NCBI GenBank assembly: GCA_026168455.1
Contig: CM047431.1
Coordinates: forward strand, 63,956,887-64,020,886
Origin: Theocolax elegans
Taxonomy: Eukaryota; Arthropoda; Insecta; Hymenoptera; Cerocephalidae
DNA: 64,000 bases
Reading direction: 5' to 3'
Positions 1-11,402 of this stretch are shown in pieces (position 1 is the first letter of the stretch; each line of letters opens with the position of its first letter). Position numbers and translations under genes: made by a program. Below the pieces are notes generated by a model. The model was not told the DNA's origin, ran no database searches, and worked only from the letters and a program-made list of their open reading frames with translations.

Positions 1-935
1 GTAATTAAAACATTTGTTAATAGAAAGTTATTTGATAGGAGTTCTACATTTCGAGTTATTGTGCGAAAAATGAACGAAAGTCGTTTTTAGAGAAATTTTA
101 AATTTATTATAGCTTTAATATGGTTTCGCCGATGTTGCTGGAAATAGAACCAGCACCTTCTTATATGTAGAGAAAACTACCCTCAAGGGTTTCAGTCAAA
201 TCGGGTAATAACTTTTTGAGATATTTGCGGAACAACGATTTTTTTATTTTTCAATTTTACTGATATTTGCGTCTTTGCGAGTCTGTAGCGCCAAAACAGT
301 CAAAAATCATGTATTATGTTAAATAGAAAAAAGTTGTGTCTATTTAATAGAAACATATTGTCAATAGTAAGTTTTTCGCTAAGATTTGTATATTTTGAGA
401 TATTGTACAGAAAATGAATGTAAGTCGTTTTTAGATAAATGTAAACTTTGTTATAGCTTTAATATGGTTTCAGCCGATGTTGCTGGAAATAGAACCAGCA
501 CCTTCTTATAAGTAGAGAAAACTACCCTCAAGGTTTCAGTCAAATCGGTTAATAACTTTTTGAGATATTTGTGGAAAAACGATTTTTTTATTTTTCGATT
601 TTATAATATTTGCGTCTTTGCGAGTCTCTAGCGCCAAAATACGGGGAATAATATACTATGTTAAATGGGAAAAATCTGCGTCTTTTTAATATGAACATTT
701 TATGTCTTTATATTTTTTTTCGTAGAACGTGTCTATTTCGAGATATTGTATGAAGAATGAAAAAAATCCGTTATTTAAAAACATGTAAACTTTGTTATAA
801 CTTTAAAGTGGCTTCACTGTTGAGGCTGGAAATAGAACCAGCACCTTCTTATAAGTAGAGAAAACTACCCTCAAAATTTCAGCCAAATCGGGTAATAACT
901 TTTTGAGATATTCGTGGAACAACACTTTTTTCGAT
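1..935. repeat. Tandem repeat, about 344-bp unit, three copies
   Basis: Three diverged head-to-tail copies are recognised by a shared block (ATAGAACCAGCACCTTCTTA and flanks) near 145, 488 and 832. The first two units are about 343 bp apart. Each copy includes the small hairpin GCTGG-aaatagaa-CCAGC. The first copy is entered at its 5' end and may continue to the left of the window. No open reading frame of note. The class is unknown: satellite or the interior of a transposon. Confidence 0.75.
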
Positions 936-1046
936 GACAAAAATATAAGGCTCTCCCGTATAACGTTCGTGCCTAAAAATGCAAAAAGAGCATATAATCC
1001 TCCATAAAAGTTAACCAGAAAGAGGTTTTGAAAGAAGAAAGAACTT

Positions 1047-1870
1047 TTGCGAGGAATACAAAAATTCTAGTGATGATATAAAAACATCTTTACAAAAAAA
1101 TTACGACGAGCACTTGCAAAATAAACAATTAATTCTAGACTTAAAGGAATAAGACTCATTTTTGGCTAAAAATGAAGAAAACTCGAATATTTGCATGGCC
1201 TGTTTTGATATGCAGAAAGTATTGCAAACACCCAAGCTAATGTTAATTAGTTGTATTATAAAAGAAAATTGGCTGTTTACAACTTTACTGTATACGACGT
1301 AGGGCGACACGATGGTATTTGGTATATCTGGACAGAAAATGAAGCCAAAAGAGGATCTAACGAAATATCAAGTTTTCTTTTAGATTACATCAGCAGAAAG
1401 AGTTCTATGGGTGTACAAAAATTTATTTTTTATTCCGATAATTGTTCTGGCCAAAACAGGAATAAGAGTGTTTTTTCAATGTATGTTTATGCTAGTGTTA
1501 AGTACAATGTTAGTATAGAACACAAATTTCTTAAAAAAGGTCACACCCAAAATGAAGGGGATTCGATTCATGCGGTTATAGAAAGAAAAGTGTCAAGGGA
1601 AGAAATTTATACACCTAATAAATGGATAGAACATATAAAATTGGCAAAAAAAACATCCTTCCACAGTTGTAATTCCAGATCAAAATATGATTTTTGATTT
1701 CAAAGCATTTGCTGCTTCATTAAATTGGCAAAATAATGTTAAAGAGTGCAAGTTTCAATTATTAAAAGTTAGAATAATAATGATCGATCCCAAAAGCAAT
1801 AATGAAATAAAGTATAAATTAGATCTTTCATCAGATTATAAAATAGTTTTAATAAACATTTTTGCTAATT
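1047..1870 (+). pseudogene. Decayed transposase-like gene (DUF7869-type RNase H-like domain)
   Basis: The reading frame is open from 1047 except for one in-frame TAA near 1150. It shifts frame near 1245 and shifts again near 1690. The middle part (1251-1697) carries FYSDNCSGQNRN and GHTQNEGDSIHAVIE, which I recognise as hallmarks of the DUF7869 family in insect and cnidarian transposon-derived proteins. An upstream block (ICMACFDMQKVL) and a downstream block (FDFKAFAASLNW) fit the same protein. The acidic residues in FTVYD, FYSDNC and GDSIHAVIE could form a DDE-like set (inference). No ATG or full-length frame survives, so this is a dead fragment. The family assignment is from memory of the motifs. 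Confidence 0.65.
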
Positions 1871-3177
1871 TCTAAATCAATGTTATTAGTCCGACATATT
1901 TAATGTTTTTACTACTAATTGTAAATTAAAAATTTTCGTTTGAGATAAGACCTTTCTATTTTGTTTCGCGAAATAAGACCTTTCTATTTTGTTTTGCGGG
2001 ATAAGACCTTTTGGATTGGAGCCATCGAAGTATGCCTTTACTAGAATGAAAATTAAGGAATCAATTTTTTCAACTTTTTAAACATTATGTATACATATTA
2101 TTTAATTACTTAATTTACTTAATGTTTACTTTTAGATTAATGATGACATTATGGAGACGCACATAAAGTGTAAAAATAAGTTAAAACCCATTTGGATTTG
2201 CAAAGTCGAAGAGGCACACGCAAGGTAAGGAAAGTATTATTTGCGAGCAGAAAGAATGTTTCTGGATTTGGGTGACGACTTTCTGACTACCTTTGAAATA
2301 ATGTTGCAAATTTAGATATTTAGTTTGCAATTTTGAAAAATAGTTAATAATACAGATTAATTTTCTTAATGACCTATTAATTGTTAAAAAAATGTTTATA
2401 TAATTTATAATATAAAGTTTTTATGAACTTTTTAATCGTTCAAGAAGTTTCTATTTTATTTTGGTTCTTGTAATAAACATTTAATAAACGTGTTTTGTAT
2501 TAATCATACCTAAGTTCTTTCCTTGTTTATATTTCTAATTATTATTGTATCTAAAACTAAAACAATTAGACGATGCTTCACAATAATTAATATACAAAAT
2601 CATTGATGATTAATGCTTAATTTTTTTATTTTCACCATTTGGTAAAAATTATTTTATTAAAAATAGAATTTACTTCTGTTGAACAAAAAAAGTAAAAGTA
2701 AAATAACGCTGAAAATCGAAAAAACTTTAGATACCCTTTACCGTAATTGAATCATTTATTAATTAGCAATGCACGCAACATTTGAAAATATTATGTAAGC
2801 CCAAAATTTTAATATACACCTAAAAACTGCTCCAAACAATTAACAAAATGAGAGGTTGAAGCTTCAAATTGGATGATTTGATTCTAAGATATAAACACTT
2901 TAAGAAATACTTGATATTGCCAGAGTTGACGATTTTCTAGAACCAAATGTGCATAATTTAAACTACGAATTTTTGTAAAATTTGTCTTTTTTGCATTAAC
3001 AAATGTAGATAGTTAAACAAATCTTAAACGAGAAGATTCTTATGAACCTAAAATTGACTAACTTAAAAGAATTTCAAATGACCTATATTTGCACATCACA
3101 GTTTGAGACATTTTTAAAAACGCGTCGATGAAGTCGGACTAGAGCACGATCGGTTTATTAGAACCAAAAATACGAAT
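1871..3177. other. AT-rich DNA without recognisable genes
   Basis: Only a short direct repeat is visible (1944-2012, CCTTTCTATTTTGTTT with an AAATAAGACC spacer, about 32-bp period). The rest is anonymous AT-rich sequence with no long open frame. Confidence 0.6.
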
Positions 3178-4242
3178 TTGCCAGTTGATATACACATACA
3201 CACGCACACACACACATACATCCATATAGACATTTTTTATATTACATATTTCGAGCAGGGTTGCCAGATGGCGATTTTTTCTCTTTGTTGCTCTTGCTTA
3301 ATAAACATCAATATACGTAAGAGAGAAAAGGAAAAAACTCGCCAACTCGTCACTCTGATTTCGAGTCTCAGAGAGTCCTCAATAAATTTAGAAACAATTT
3401 TTTTCCCATATAACAATTGCTTCCTCAAAGAAGAACCAAAGGTATATATTTTCAGTCTTAACCTTTACTCTGTACTCGATATTAATACTTAGAAAAGTTT
3501 AAAATGAAGAATTTAACTAAATTAATCAATATTTTTATCGGTCTTACAGTCATTTATATGGGCAGTTTGATTGCCCCTACTTATAATCACCCCCGAAGAA
3601 TCTATAAAAATAATAAAAAAATATAATAAAATAAAAAATAAAAAATAAAAACACTAACTGAAAATAAAAACAAATTATTAATAAAGCAAATTATTAATGA
3701 AGCAATCTGACTGCCCCCCTCCACCAAAAATCTACTAACCCCAAATATTCTGTCCGACGTTTCCGACGAAGAATTTAACCTTTAAAAAAGACCAAACATT
3801 AAAATTATCTAATTAATCTTTTCAGAAAATTGAATATTATGTAAAGATTAAACTGTGATTTTCAATCTTTGTCAAAAGTTTAAAATTACAAAATTAATCT
3901 TTAGGATAATCAGAGAGGTTTTTCACTTCTATAAACTTGAAAACGTGCATTTTAATCTTCAGTTAAAGATTGAAAACCCAAAATTAATCTTTTTAAAAAT
4001 TCTAACGGCTTTTTACACGTCAAAAAGATTAAAATGTACATTTTAATGTTTTCTAAAGTTGAAATTATGCATTTAAATGATTTAAAGTTTAAAATGTATT
4101 AATTAATCTGTTTCAGGATTAAAATTTACCTTTTAATCGTTTAATACAGTTTGAAACGTACATTTTATTCTTTTTACTTCAAGATTTTCAACTTTAGGGT
4201 TTAGAGTGTAGGGATATAATATTCAAAATATTGTTATATTTT
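3178..4242. other. Intergenic AT-rich DNA with a CA microsatellite
   Basis: A short CA/CACA microsatellite lies at about 3190-3222. Between about 3790 and 4200 there are loosely repeated motifs of the type TTTTAATCTTT and TTAAAATG(T/C)A at 30-60-bp intervals, which suggests an old decayed tandem array. A 104-residue frame at 3178-3492 is low-complexity at its start and resembles nothing I know. Confidence 0.45.
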
Positions 4243-5052
4243 ACATTGTTTTTATAAAGAAAACAATGAGATTTTGAAATAATAATGTTGTCCTTCAGGT
4301 CCTCAGGCGTGTTTCCAACAATGTACCCACATTTTGCCAGATAATAAAATCGACTATTACGTTAAGGTGTGATGTTTTGTCATTTTCGATTAATAATTAC
4401 AAACCAATAATGGTTTGCTCAATTATTATTGTAAGAATAATTTTTTATGGAGAAATCGAACTGTTATACTCTACCTCATGTTTTAAGTCATTTGTATCAT
4501 TTGTATCACATTTTTTGGCGTAGATCCCTATAATTTGGGTTCAACATCTCTTTATGCTCATGCAGTACACAAATCTAAAAGCTCGTAAGAAAATGAAACA
4601 AAAGAAAATCATGCAAAGATATTAACAAATCACATAAAAGTTTTTTTACATTGTTATTTTAAACAAAACAATGAAGTTTCGAAATAATAATGATTTCACG
4701 CCCTCTGGCATGTTTTGAACAATGTATCCACATTCATTAAAAACTACAAATTAAACTAGTTTGCTCAATTATTTTAAAAAAAAAAATTTTCTTTAAAAGT
4801 CAAAGCATCAGACCTTTTCTCTGTATCGATTTTTTAATTAATATTTTAGACACACTTTTTGGTGTAGATCCCTGTAATTTGGGTTCAACATCTCTTTATG
4901 CTCTCATGCAGTACATCAATCTAAAATATCCTATAAGAAAGTAAAGCAAAAGAAAATCATGCAATTTCTAGTAGCATATCGAGCAATAAAGCAAAACATA
5001 AAAAAAATCATGCAAAAATATTAACAAATCACACAAGAAAGTAAAGAAAAAA
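4243..5052. repeat. 405-bp tandem duplication
   Basis: ACATTGTT followed by an AAACAATGA block recurs at 4243 and 4648, a period of 405. The two units share a GTAGATCCCT block, GGTTCAACATCTCTTTATGC, and a tail rich in AAAAGAAAATCATGCAA. Units are diverged by substitutions and small indels. No coding potential. Confidence 0.75.
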
Positions 5053-5680
5053 TATTATTTCTAAATAGTCGATTGGGAAGGGTTTTAACAATGGACTATT
5101 TACAAATTCAACAATGGAGGGTGAAAATTATAAATGAAAAAACATTATGCTAAGCTATTAGCAACTCTCTAAAAAAAGTAAAGTAAAAGAAAAAACATTA
5201 TATCTCTAAAATTATATATATTGATAAATAATATCAAAGTTAAAGGATTTAGTTAAAGTTTTGACAACTTCCTCAATATATAACATTAATAAATAGTAAA
5301 TAACAAAGTCTACAAGTGGACAAGAAGTTGAAGAGAGGTTTAGTATATTCAAATTTCAATTATAGGACAAATGTCATTTTTTTGACTTTTTGATATTTTT
5401 TTTATTTTAAATAACTTTTTACCAAATTGCAGGCCAATAAAATCCTCTAAACCCCTAACAAGCTACCTATTAATGCAAGGTATTTCTCAAATTTACACAC
5501 GAAAAAATTAATTGTGGCGTGGTCGAAGATTTAGAGACAAATAGCTTGAAAAATAGCTGTTGAAAAAATTGTTTCTATCACTTAACAATTTTTACCTGTC
5601 TTCTTAAAATATCTTTATTCTTTACGATAAATTTGGAGCGGTTTAAAATTTTGGCCAGAAATGTTTATATAAATTTATCC
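5053..5680. other. AT-rich DNA, nothing recognised
   Basis: No open frame, repeat or RNA-like structure recognised. Confidence 0.5.
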
Positions 5681-5724
5681 ACACACACACACACACACAC
5701 ACACACTCATATATATATATATAT
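5681..5724. repeat. CA/TA microsatellite
   Basis: An (AC)n run is followed by a (AT)n run. Confidence 0.9.
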
Positions 5725-6519
5725 GTTGTGCCAATGTGCTTCGCACATGTCAACATGATTGAATGATATTTGAAGCTAAAGCGAATATCTACCTACTCGT
5801 ACTGGATATAAGTCCTACCTACTCTCACATTTCTAATAACCCTTTCCATGTAAGCTGGAAGGGATAGCAAAAACCCAGCTTATCATCAGACTGTCTAGCT
5901 AACTGTTGAGGGAGGTCAATAAAGCAGCAAATACAGGGGCTTCCAATAGACTGATAATCACGGAGAAGCTGAGCTGGAAGATGTCAGCAGTCCATAGCCA
6001 CGGCGAAAATTGCTATCCTCGACCCAGGATGTCCGGAGTCAGCATGGAAGCATCCAGTCCACTGTGAAGATAATACCATTTATTTTAGTATATGCTAGAC
6101 GTATGTAGGACAAGGACAAAAGGAACATATACAGCTGTATCTTACTATCACAGCTGTATCTACGACAGCTGTGTGTAAGGAGAAACAAGGCTGGATTGAG
6201 GTTATGCGTGTACACAAATTTGGTATACAGCAGATACCGAATTATCCTGTAGATAAAAACGCATATCAGCGTCACCCCAAAACATAAATAATTACCTGGA
6301 GATTTTACAAGGAATAGCTGTGGCGACATTGCGCACGATTACCGTAAATCTTGCACAGTCCCCGTAGACCTACTTTTCTGTAATTCGGGTTAGTGTTTAT
6401 CTTTTTACTAAAATAGTTGAAAATTCGCTTGTAGATGATAAGAAATTCACCCGAACAGAGATTTACTATTTAGTAAAATTAATTCTTTTCTCGCAGATTT
6501 TTGTATTTCGGGTTTGTGT
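5725..6519. other. Unassigned sequence with a higher-GC block
   Basis: The block at about 5840-6330 is less AT-rich than its surroundings and has frequent purine-rich stretches. Neither strand shows a convincing frame. The 96-residue minus-strand frame at 6039-6329 has no recognisable domain. It may be a transposon 3' region. The origin is not identified. Confidence 0.35.
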
Positions 6520-6931
6520 GTATCTTGTGACGTTGTCACAATTAAATAAAATAAATGCGTCATATATGTATGTGTATACGCTACAGCACATACACATGCA
6601 TATATGACTATTGTTCAAATAAAAATAAATAAGCGATTATTAATAACGTAAGCCAATAAAAGAGTATGAAAATATCGAATATGATCACGTTCACACACAT
6701 ACAACGGGAATACATACCACGGCATAACAGCTGATAACGCACGTGAGCGCGTACGAGTTACTTTGTACGTACGCGCATCTTCGGCAACCGGGACATACAT
6801 ACACACACACATACACCTATACTAAAATAAACCTGAACGCGAGAAAATAGGTGATCGCGGTGAAGACGTACACCGGGTATTGTCGTCACGAGGGGTAGGG
6901 GGGAGCGGAGTAACGCACGCGATCGCTCTCT
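6520..6931 (+). repeat. Dispersed repeat family, copy 1, cut by assembly gap
   Basis: This block is homologous, in inverted orientation, to 63355-63650 plus 61640-61849. Shared landmarks in order are TGTGACGTTGTCAC, a GTGTATACGCTACAG half-palindrome, CAGCTGATA, GTACGCGCATCTTCGGCAAC, TACACCGGGTATTGTCG and CGCACGCGATCGCTCTCT. CpG content is much higher than in the neighbours. The copy stops at the run of N. No coding frame survives. Confidence 0.8.
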
Positions 6932-7031
6932 NNNNNNNNNNNNNNNNNNNNNNNNNNNNNNNNNNNNNNNNNNNNNNNNNNNNNNNNNNNNNNNNNNNNN
7001 NNNNNNNNNNNNNNNNNNNNNNNNNNNNNNN
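6932..7031. other. Assembly gap (100 N)
   Basis: Exactly 100 undetermined bases, which usually denotes a gap of unknown true length. The left edge lies inside the dispersed repeat seen again near 61.7 kb, which probably caused the break. Confidence 0.99.
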
Positions 7032-7611
7032 ACAGCACAGTGTCTTATTGCTGAATATTTTGCAAATCCCACTATGGATTCATAAACAGGGACCCTAAAA
7101 TCCTCTATATACTAAATTCGGCGAAATTCTCTAGATTTTTGAAAATTTCATCCACCATATTGGATCCGCCATTTTGAATTTTAAAAATCTGACCTCAGAT
7201 TCGCAATCAGTGACCCCAAAAACCCCTGGAGACCAAATTTGATGCAAACCGGTTGATTCAAAAATTCGTTCAAATTACAGGATGTTTGGCCGCCATATTG
7301 GATCCGCTTTGTTATATTGTACAACTCTACCACCCCAGGTTTTGAGCGACATCTATCAGCTACAATTTAAGTCCAAAATTAAGTAAACCAGTTGCAATTT
7401 GGAATTTTCGCAAGCTTTTTAAATTAAAAACCCGCTTCCTGGAGGACTTGCGGCCGCCATATTGGAACCGCCATGTTGAATTTTGCAAAGGCGCACATGG
7501 AATCTTAAAGTAAATCGTATAAGCTTTAAAATGAGCCCTTGGGCGATTTTTTTGGTCACTCCTAATTTTGGCCGCAGCTCTGATCCGGTTGACATGGATT
7601 GACCCCTATAT
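7032..7611. repeat. Degenerate repeat with CCGCCATATTGGATCCGCC motif
   Basis: The motif CCATATTGGATCCGCCATTT and variants occur at about 7152, 7291 and 7454, each followed by AT-rich text. This points to a decayed tandem or composite repeat of about 140-160 bp. No gene. Confidence 0.55.
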
Positions 7612-8381
7612 ATAATATCTATATATTTTTTTTGCTTAAACTCCATAAATATTCTGCAATAGGAAATACTGCAATAGAAAATTAACCTTCGGTACCAATA
7701 TTCAAATACCAATAGTGAATACCAATATTGGTCCAACGTTGGGTGCCAACGTTCAATCCAATGATGAGTACCAATATTGGCCCAACGTTGGATACCAACA
7801 TTGGTCCAACGTTGGGTACCAATATTGCTACAACGTTGGATACCAACATTGGTCCAACGTTGGGTACCAACATTCCAAACCAACTATGGCACAGGGATGG
7901 GCGATTCTACTCGATTCTCTAAAAGTTATTCGATTCTTTTAATAAAGTATCGATTATTTATTCGATAGTTGAAGAATCGATACTCCAGAAACAAAGAATC
8001 GATACTCTAGAAACGAAGAATCGATACGACTATACGACAGCACATATATGAATTACGAAAATATTCTGAATTAAGTGGTATACAAAACTTAAAACACGAC
8101 AAGGGGTTTACAAAACTTAGAACACGAAAAACGGGAGAGAATCACTGAGCAGAGCAGGATGATGTAAAAAATATGCGGCACCCGACCGTATTCCAATTTA
8201 CGACGTTGAAAAATGTATAAGAATCAAAGACTGAGTACTGATAATATGATAATATAAAATAGTAATAGTGAATTAGTGTCTATAAGTAAACAGAAATCTG
8301 TATAATCATAGGGGCTATTAGTCTGTACAGCTAGCTATTACATTACAGCATAGATTAACGGAATACTAATTTTGAAAATTT
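7612..8381. repeat. Minisatellite-bearing repeat unit, copy 1 (left part)
   Basis: Begins with TTTGCTTAAACTCCATAAA, passes through the 24-bp minisatellite, then ACCAACTATGGCACAGG and a GAATCGAT-rich block, and reaches TTTTGAAAATTT. There it is interrupted by the 5.6-kb element and resumes at 13966. The same order is seen in copy 2 (14366-15263) and copy 3 (20860-21427, 25717-26185 and 26827-27235). Confidence 0.8.
7683..7890. repeat. 24-bp minisatellite array 1
   Basis: About eight tandem units of the form TACCAA(T/C)ATTGGTCCAACGTTGG. Open frames on both strands here are by-products of a unit length divisible by three. Confidence 0.9.
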
Positions 8382-9082
8382 CCCTGTTGAAAAGACCTTA
8401 TAAAATCCGATAAAATAATGGCACATTGAATCGGGGTGCCGATAAAAATTTTATAGTAATATATCGGGCGATTTCTTTTTTATCGGTACCTATAATGAAA
8501 TCCTCACAGCTACGAATCACAAGTTCCGAAATTTAGTTTTTATAAGTTTTACCTGGTAAAAGATATATCAGTTTCTATGAGACTAATAAATTTATAGGCT
8601 TTTATAGAGATATGCTCATTTAATTATTTATAGAAATCTATTCGCTTTACCAATATGAATTCAGAATCGGCATATATCGTAATAAATTGATTGAAAAATT
8701 ATGAGCCTATATAGATGTTTTACTACATGAATTACACAAGTGCATCCAAGAAAATATTAATCGGGTTGTATAGTAAAAGAAATGACTATGAAAAGATTAT
8801 AGTTCATACACATTTCCCGATAAAAAATTTAATAAGCTCTTATCATGGAAATACTGTATATGTTTATATCTTTTTTTGCTTTCTAATAGTAGGTTTATAA
8901 TTCGATTCTATAAGGAATTCCGGGTGCAAAAACCTCATACCATACTATACAATAAATGCTTATAGTATTTTATAAGATAAACCTCACAAAAGAAAAAAAC
9001 ATTTTATAGTACAATATGATGATCAACAAAATAAATGGGCGATTCGTTTACCGGATCGTATGAGCTGAGACATCCATAAATA

Positions 9083-9840
9083 CAATCTTAATCAAATCGC
9101 TAATCGCATTCTACCAGGCAATTCCATATTTATTATTTATAACAAATAGGCATGTATCGGGTTTTCGAGTATTTGACGTATTCGTGTGCATTGAATTAAT
9201 AAGGTTCTATAAGGCTTTTCACTATATTGTCCACTAACAACTATCGGTGTCTACCGTTAAATTCCATAATTTTAAACCAACCAATACAGTTGTTTTATAA
9301 GGTTCTACGAGGATCGACGCATGTATTAGGCATACGACCTATCGGGTACTAACGGCTGCGCCAGCAATAACAAATCTTAATTAAATCGCTAATCGCATTC
9401 TACCAGGCAATTCCATATTTATTATTTATAACAAATAGGCATGTATCGGGTTTTCGAGTATTTGACGTATTCGTGTGCATTGAATTAATAAGGTTCTATA
9501 TAAGGCTTTTCACTATATTGTCCACTAACAGCTATCGGTGTCTACCGTTAAATTCCATAATTTTAAACCAACCAATACAGTTCTTTTATAAGGTTCTACG
9601 AGGATCGACGCATGTATTAGGCATACGACCTATCGAGTACTAACGGCTGCGCCAGCAATAACAAATCTTAATCAAATCGCTAATCGCATTCTACCAGGCA
9701 ATTCCATATTTATTATTTATAACAAATAGGCATGTATCCGGTTTTCGAAAGTTTGACGTCTTTATAAGGTTTTACGAGGTTCGACGCATGTAAGGGACAG
9801 ACGGCCTATCGGGTTGTATCGGCTGCGCCAACAATAATAC
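9083..9840. repeat. 290-bp tandem subrepeats, left arm
   Basis: TCTTAAT(C/T)AAATCGCTAATCGC recurs at 9086, 9375 and 9666, giving periods of 289 and 291. The first two units are nearly identical over their whole length. The third is shortened and diverges after GGTTTTCGA. Confidence 0.9.
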
Positions 9841-9869
9841 GAATTACATAAGTATACTTAATTTATTAA

Positions 9870-10782
9870 TGCTGCAGCGATACTCGTGTGACACTTTCAT
9901 GTATTCTTAGTTTTGTAACCTTTAGTTATAAATGTTTTTCATTGTTATTCTTCATGCATATAAAGATAGAAGTTTCTATGATATACTACTAATAAACATG
10001 AAAGAAATATTAAATTTACTTTATATAAACTTATCCAATATAATAATTCTTTTATTTTCAGGCATCAAATCGAACTCAATTACATGTTAATTTTCAGTAT
10101 ATTTTCAAATACGAAGAATATTCTTCCTCCAAGGATAAAACAGATCTGGAAAACAAATAATTTTAATTCAATTTGAACGTGCTCTAAATTATAAAACTAT
10201 AATTAATAGCAATAATTAATAGCTCTGAGTGTGTAATATTTTACATATACTCATATATATATATATATATATATCTGATACAGTTGCGTGTAATCTTAAT
10301 CTTGAATTATTTAGTTATAAATATTTTTATTGTTAATTTTCATGCAAGTAAAGGTAAAAGTTTTCTATTATAAAGCTACTAATGAAAATCAAAGAATTAT
10401 TAAATTTATTTTATATAAACTTATCCAATATAATAATTCTTATACGATTCACTGATTCAAGTAAACTCTGTAAAATAATTCAGAATGTGTAACGGCACTT
10501 ATATTTATTCTTTCATTAGTATAGTCTTGTATAAGAGTTTATTCTTCATTATTTTTTAAAAATAAAAAAAATATTAACTGAACTTTTAGAACAAATATCT
10601 CAATATTCAATATTCCTATATATTTAATTACTTTAGTAATGGTTATAGAAATAACTGTCAGACTCGAGTGACACTTGCAGGTATTCTTAATTTTGTGCCC
10701 TTTAATTATAAATATTTTCAATGTTATTCTTCAAGAAAATAAAGATAGTGGTTTTCTACAGTGAGCTAGTAATAAACACGAA
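9870..10782. repeat. About 390-bp tandem repeats inside the 5.6-kb element
   Basis: Three diverged units start near 9880, 10275 and 10662. They share (T/A)GTGACACTT, TTATAAAT(A/G)TTTTT, TTATTCTTCA and a CTA(A/C)TAATAAACA(T/C)GAA block. A fourth partial unit continues after the MITE at 11403. A TA microsatellite lies at about 10254-10274. Confidence 0.65.
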
Positions 10783-11402
10783 CCCAGACGGAAATTTATT
10801 TTCCCAGAAAGAGCTAAGAAAAGCTAATAAATTTTATAATCAATTTATAATACGCAGATTTTGGACTCTGTTAATAGTTAGTTAGAATTTATAACTTTTA
10901 TTAGCTCTTCTTAGCTTTTGCTAGATTTTAATAGCTTTTAGGTTTTTTTCAAAAGTAAAAGAAATGTGCGAGTTTAAAAAAGCTAATAACTACTAATAAC
11001 TTTTTTAAATTATTATATACAGTAAATAAGTATTTAGAATCTTTATGAATATTTACCAATAGCAATCTTTTATTAATAGCTTTAGTTTTTTTGCATACAT
11101 CACTTAGAAACAGCTAAAAACAGTTAAATATAGGAAAATGCAACAGTTACTATTAGTGTCATTTTATCGTTTTTCACGATATTTTCGAAATACAAAAATC
11201 TAATAAAACCTAATAAAGCTTAGAAATATTTACGAAATTTTAAAAACAACTAAAAAAATCTTATAAACTTCATCAAATTTTTTAAACTATTACTACAGTC
11301 CAAAATCCGCCCTTTATAAAGTGTTATGAAAATCTAATAAAAGCTAATAACTTTTATTAAGTATTTATAAACATTATTCGCATATGATTATTTCCGCTAG
11401 GG
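10783..11402. mobile_element. 620-bp foldback MITE, CCCAGACGGAAAT...ATTTCCGCTAGGG
   Basis: Imperfect terminal inverted repeats are flanked by AA (10781-10782 and 11403-11404). A neighbouring tandem unit (near 10000) reads ACATGAAAGAAATATT without interruption, which gives the empty site. The interior is built from variants of AGCTAATAA on both strands. Its termini match the 641-bp MITE at 26186, so I place both in one family. No coding potential. Confidence 0.75.
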
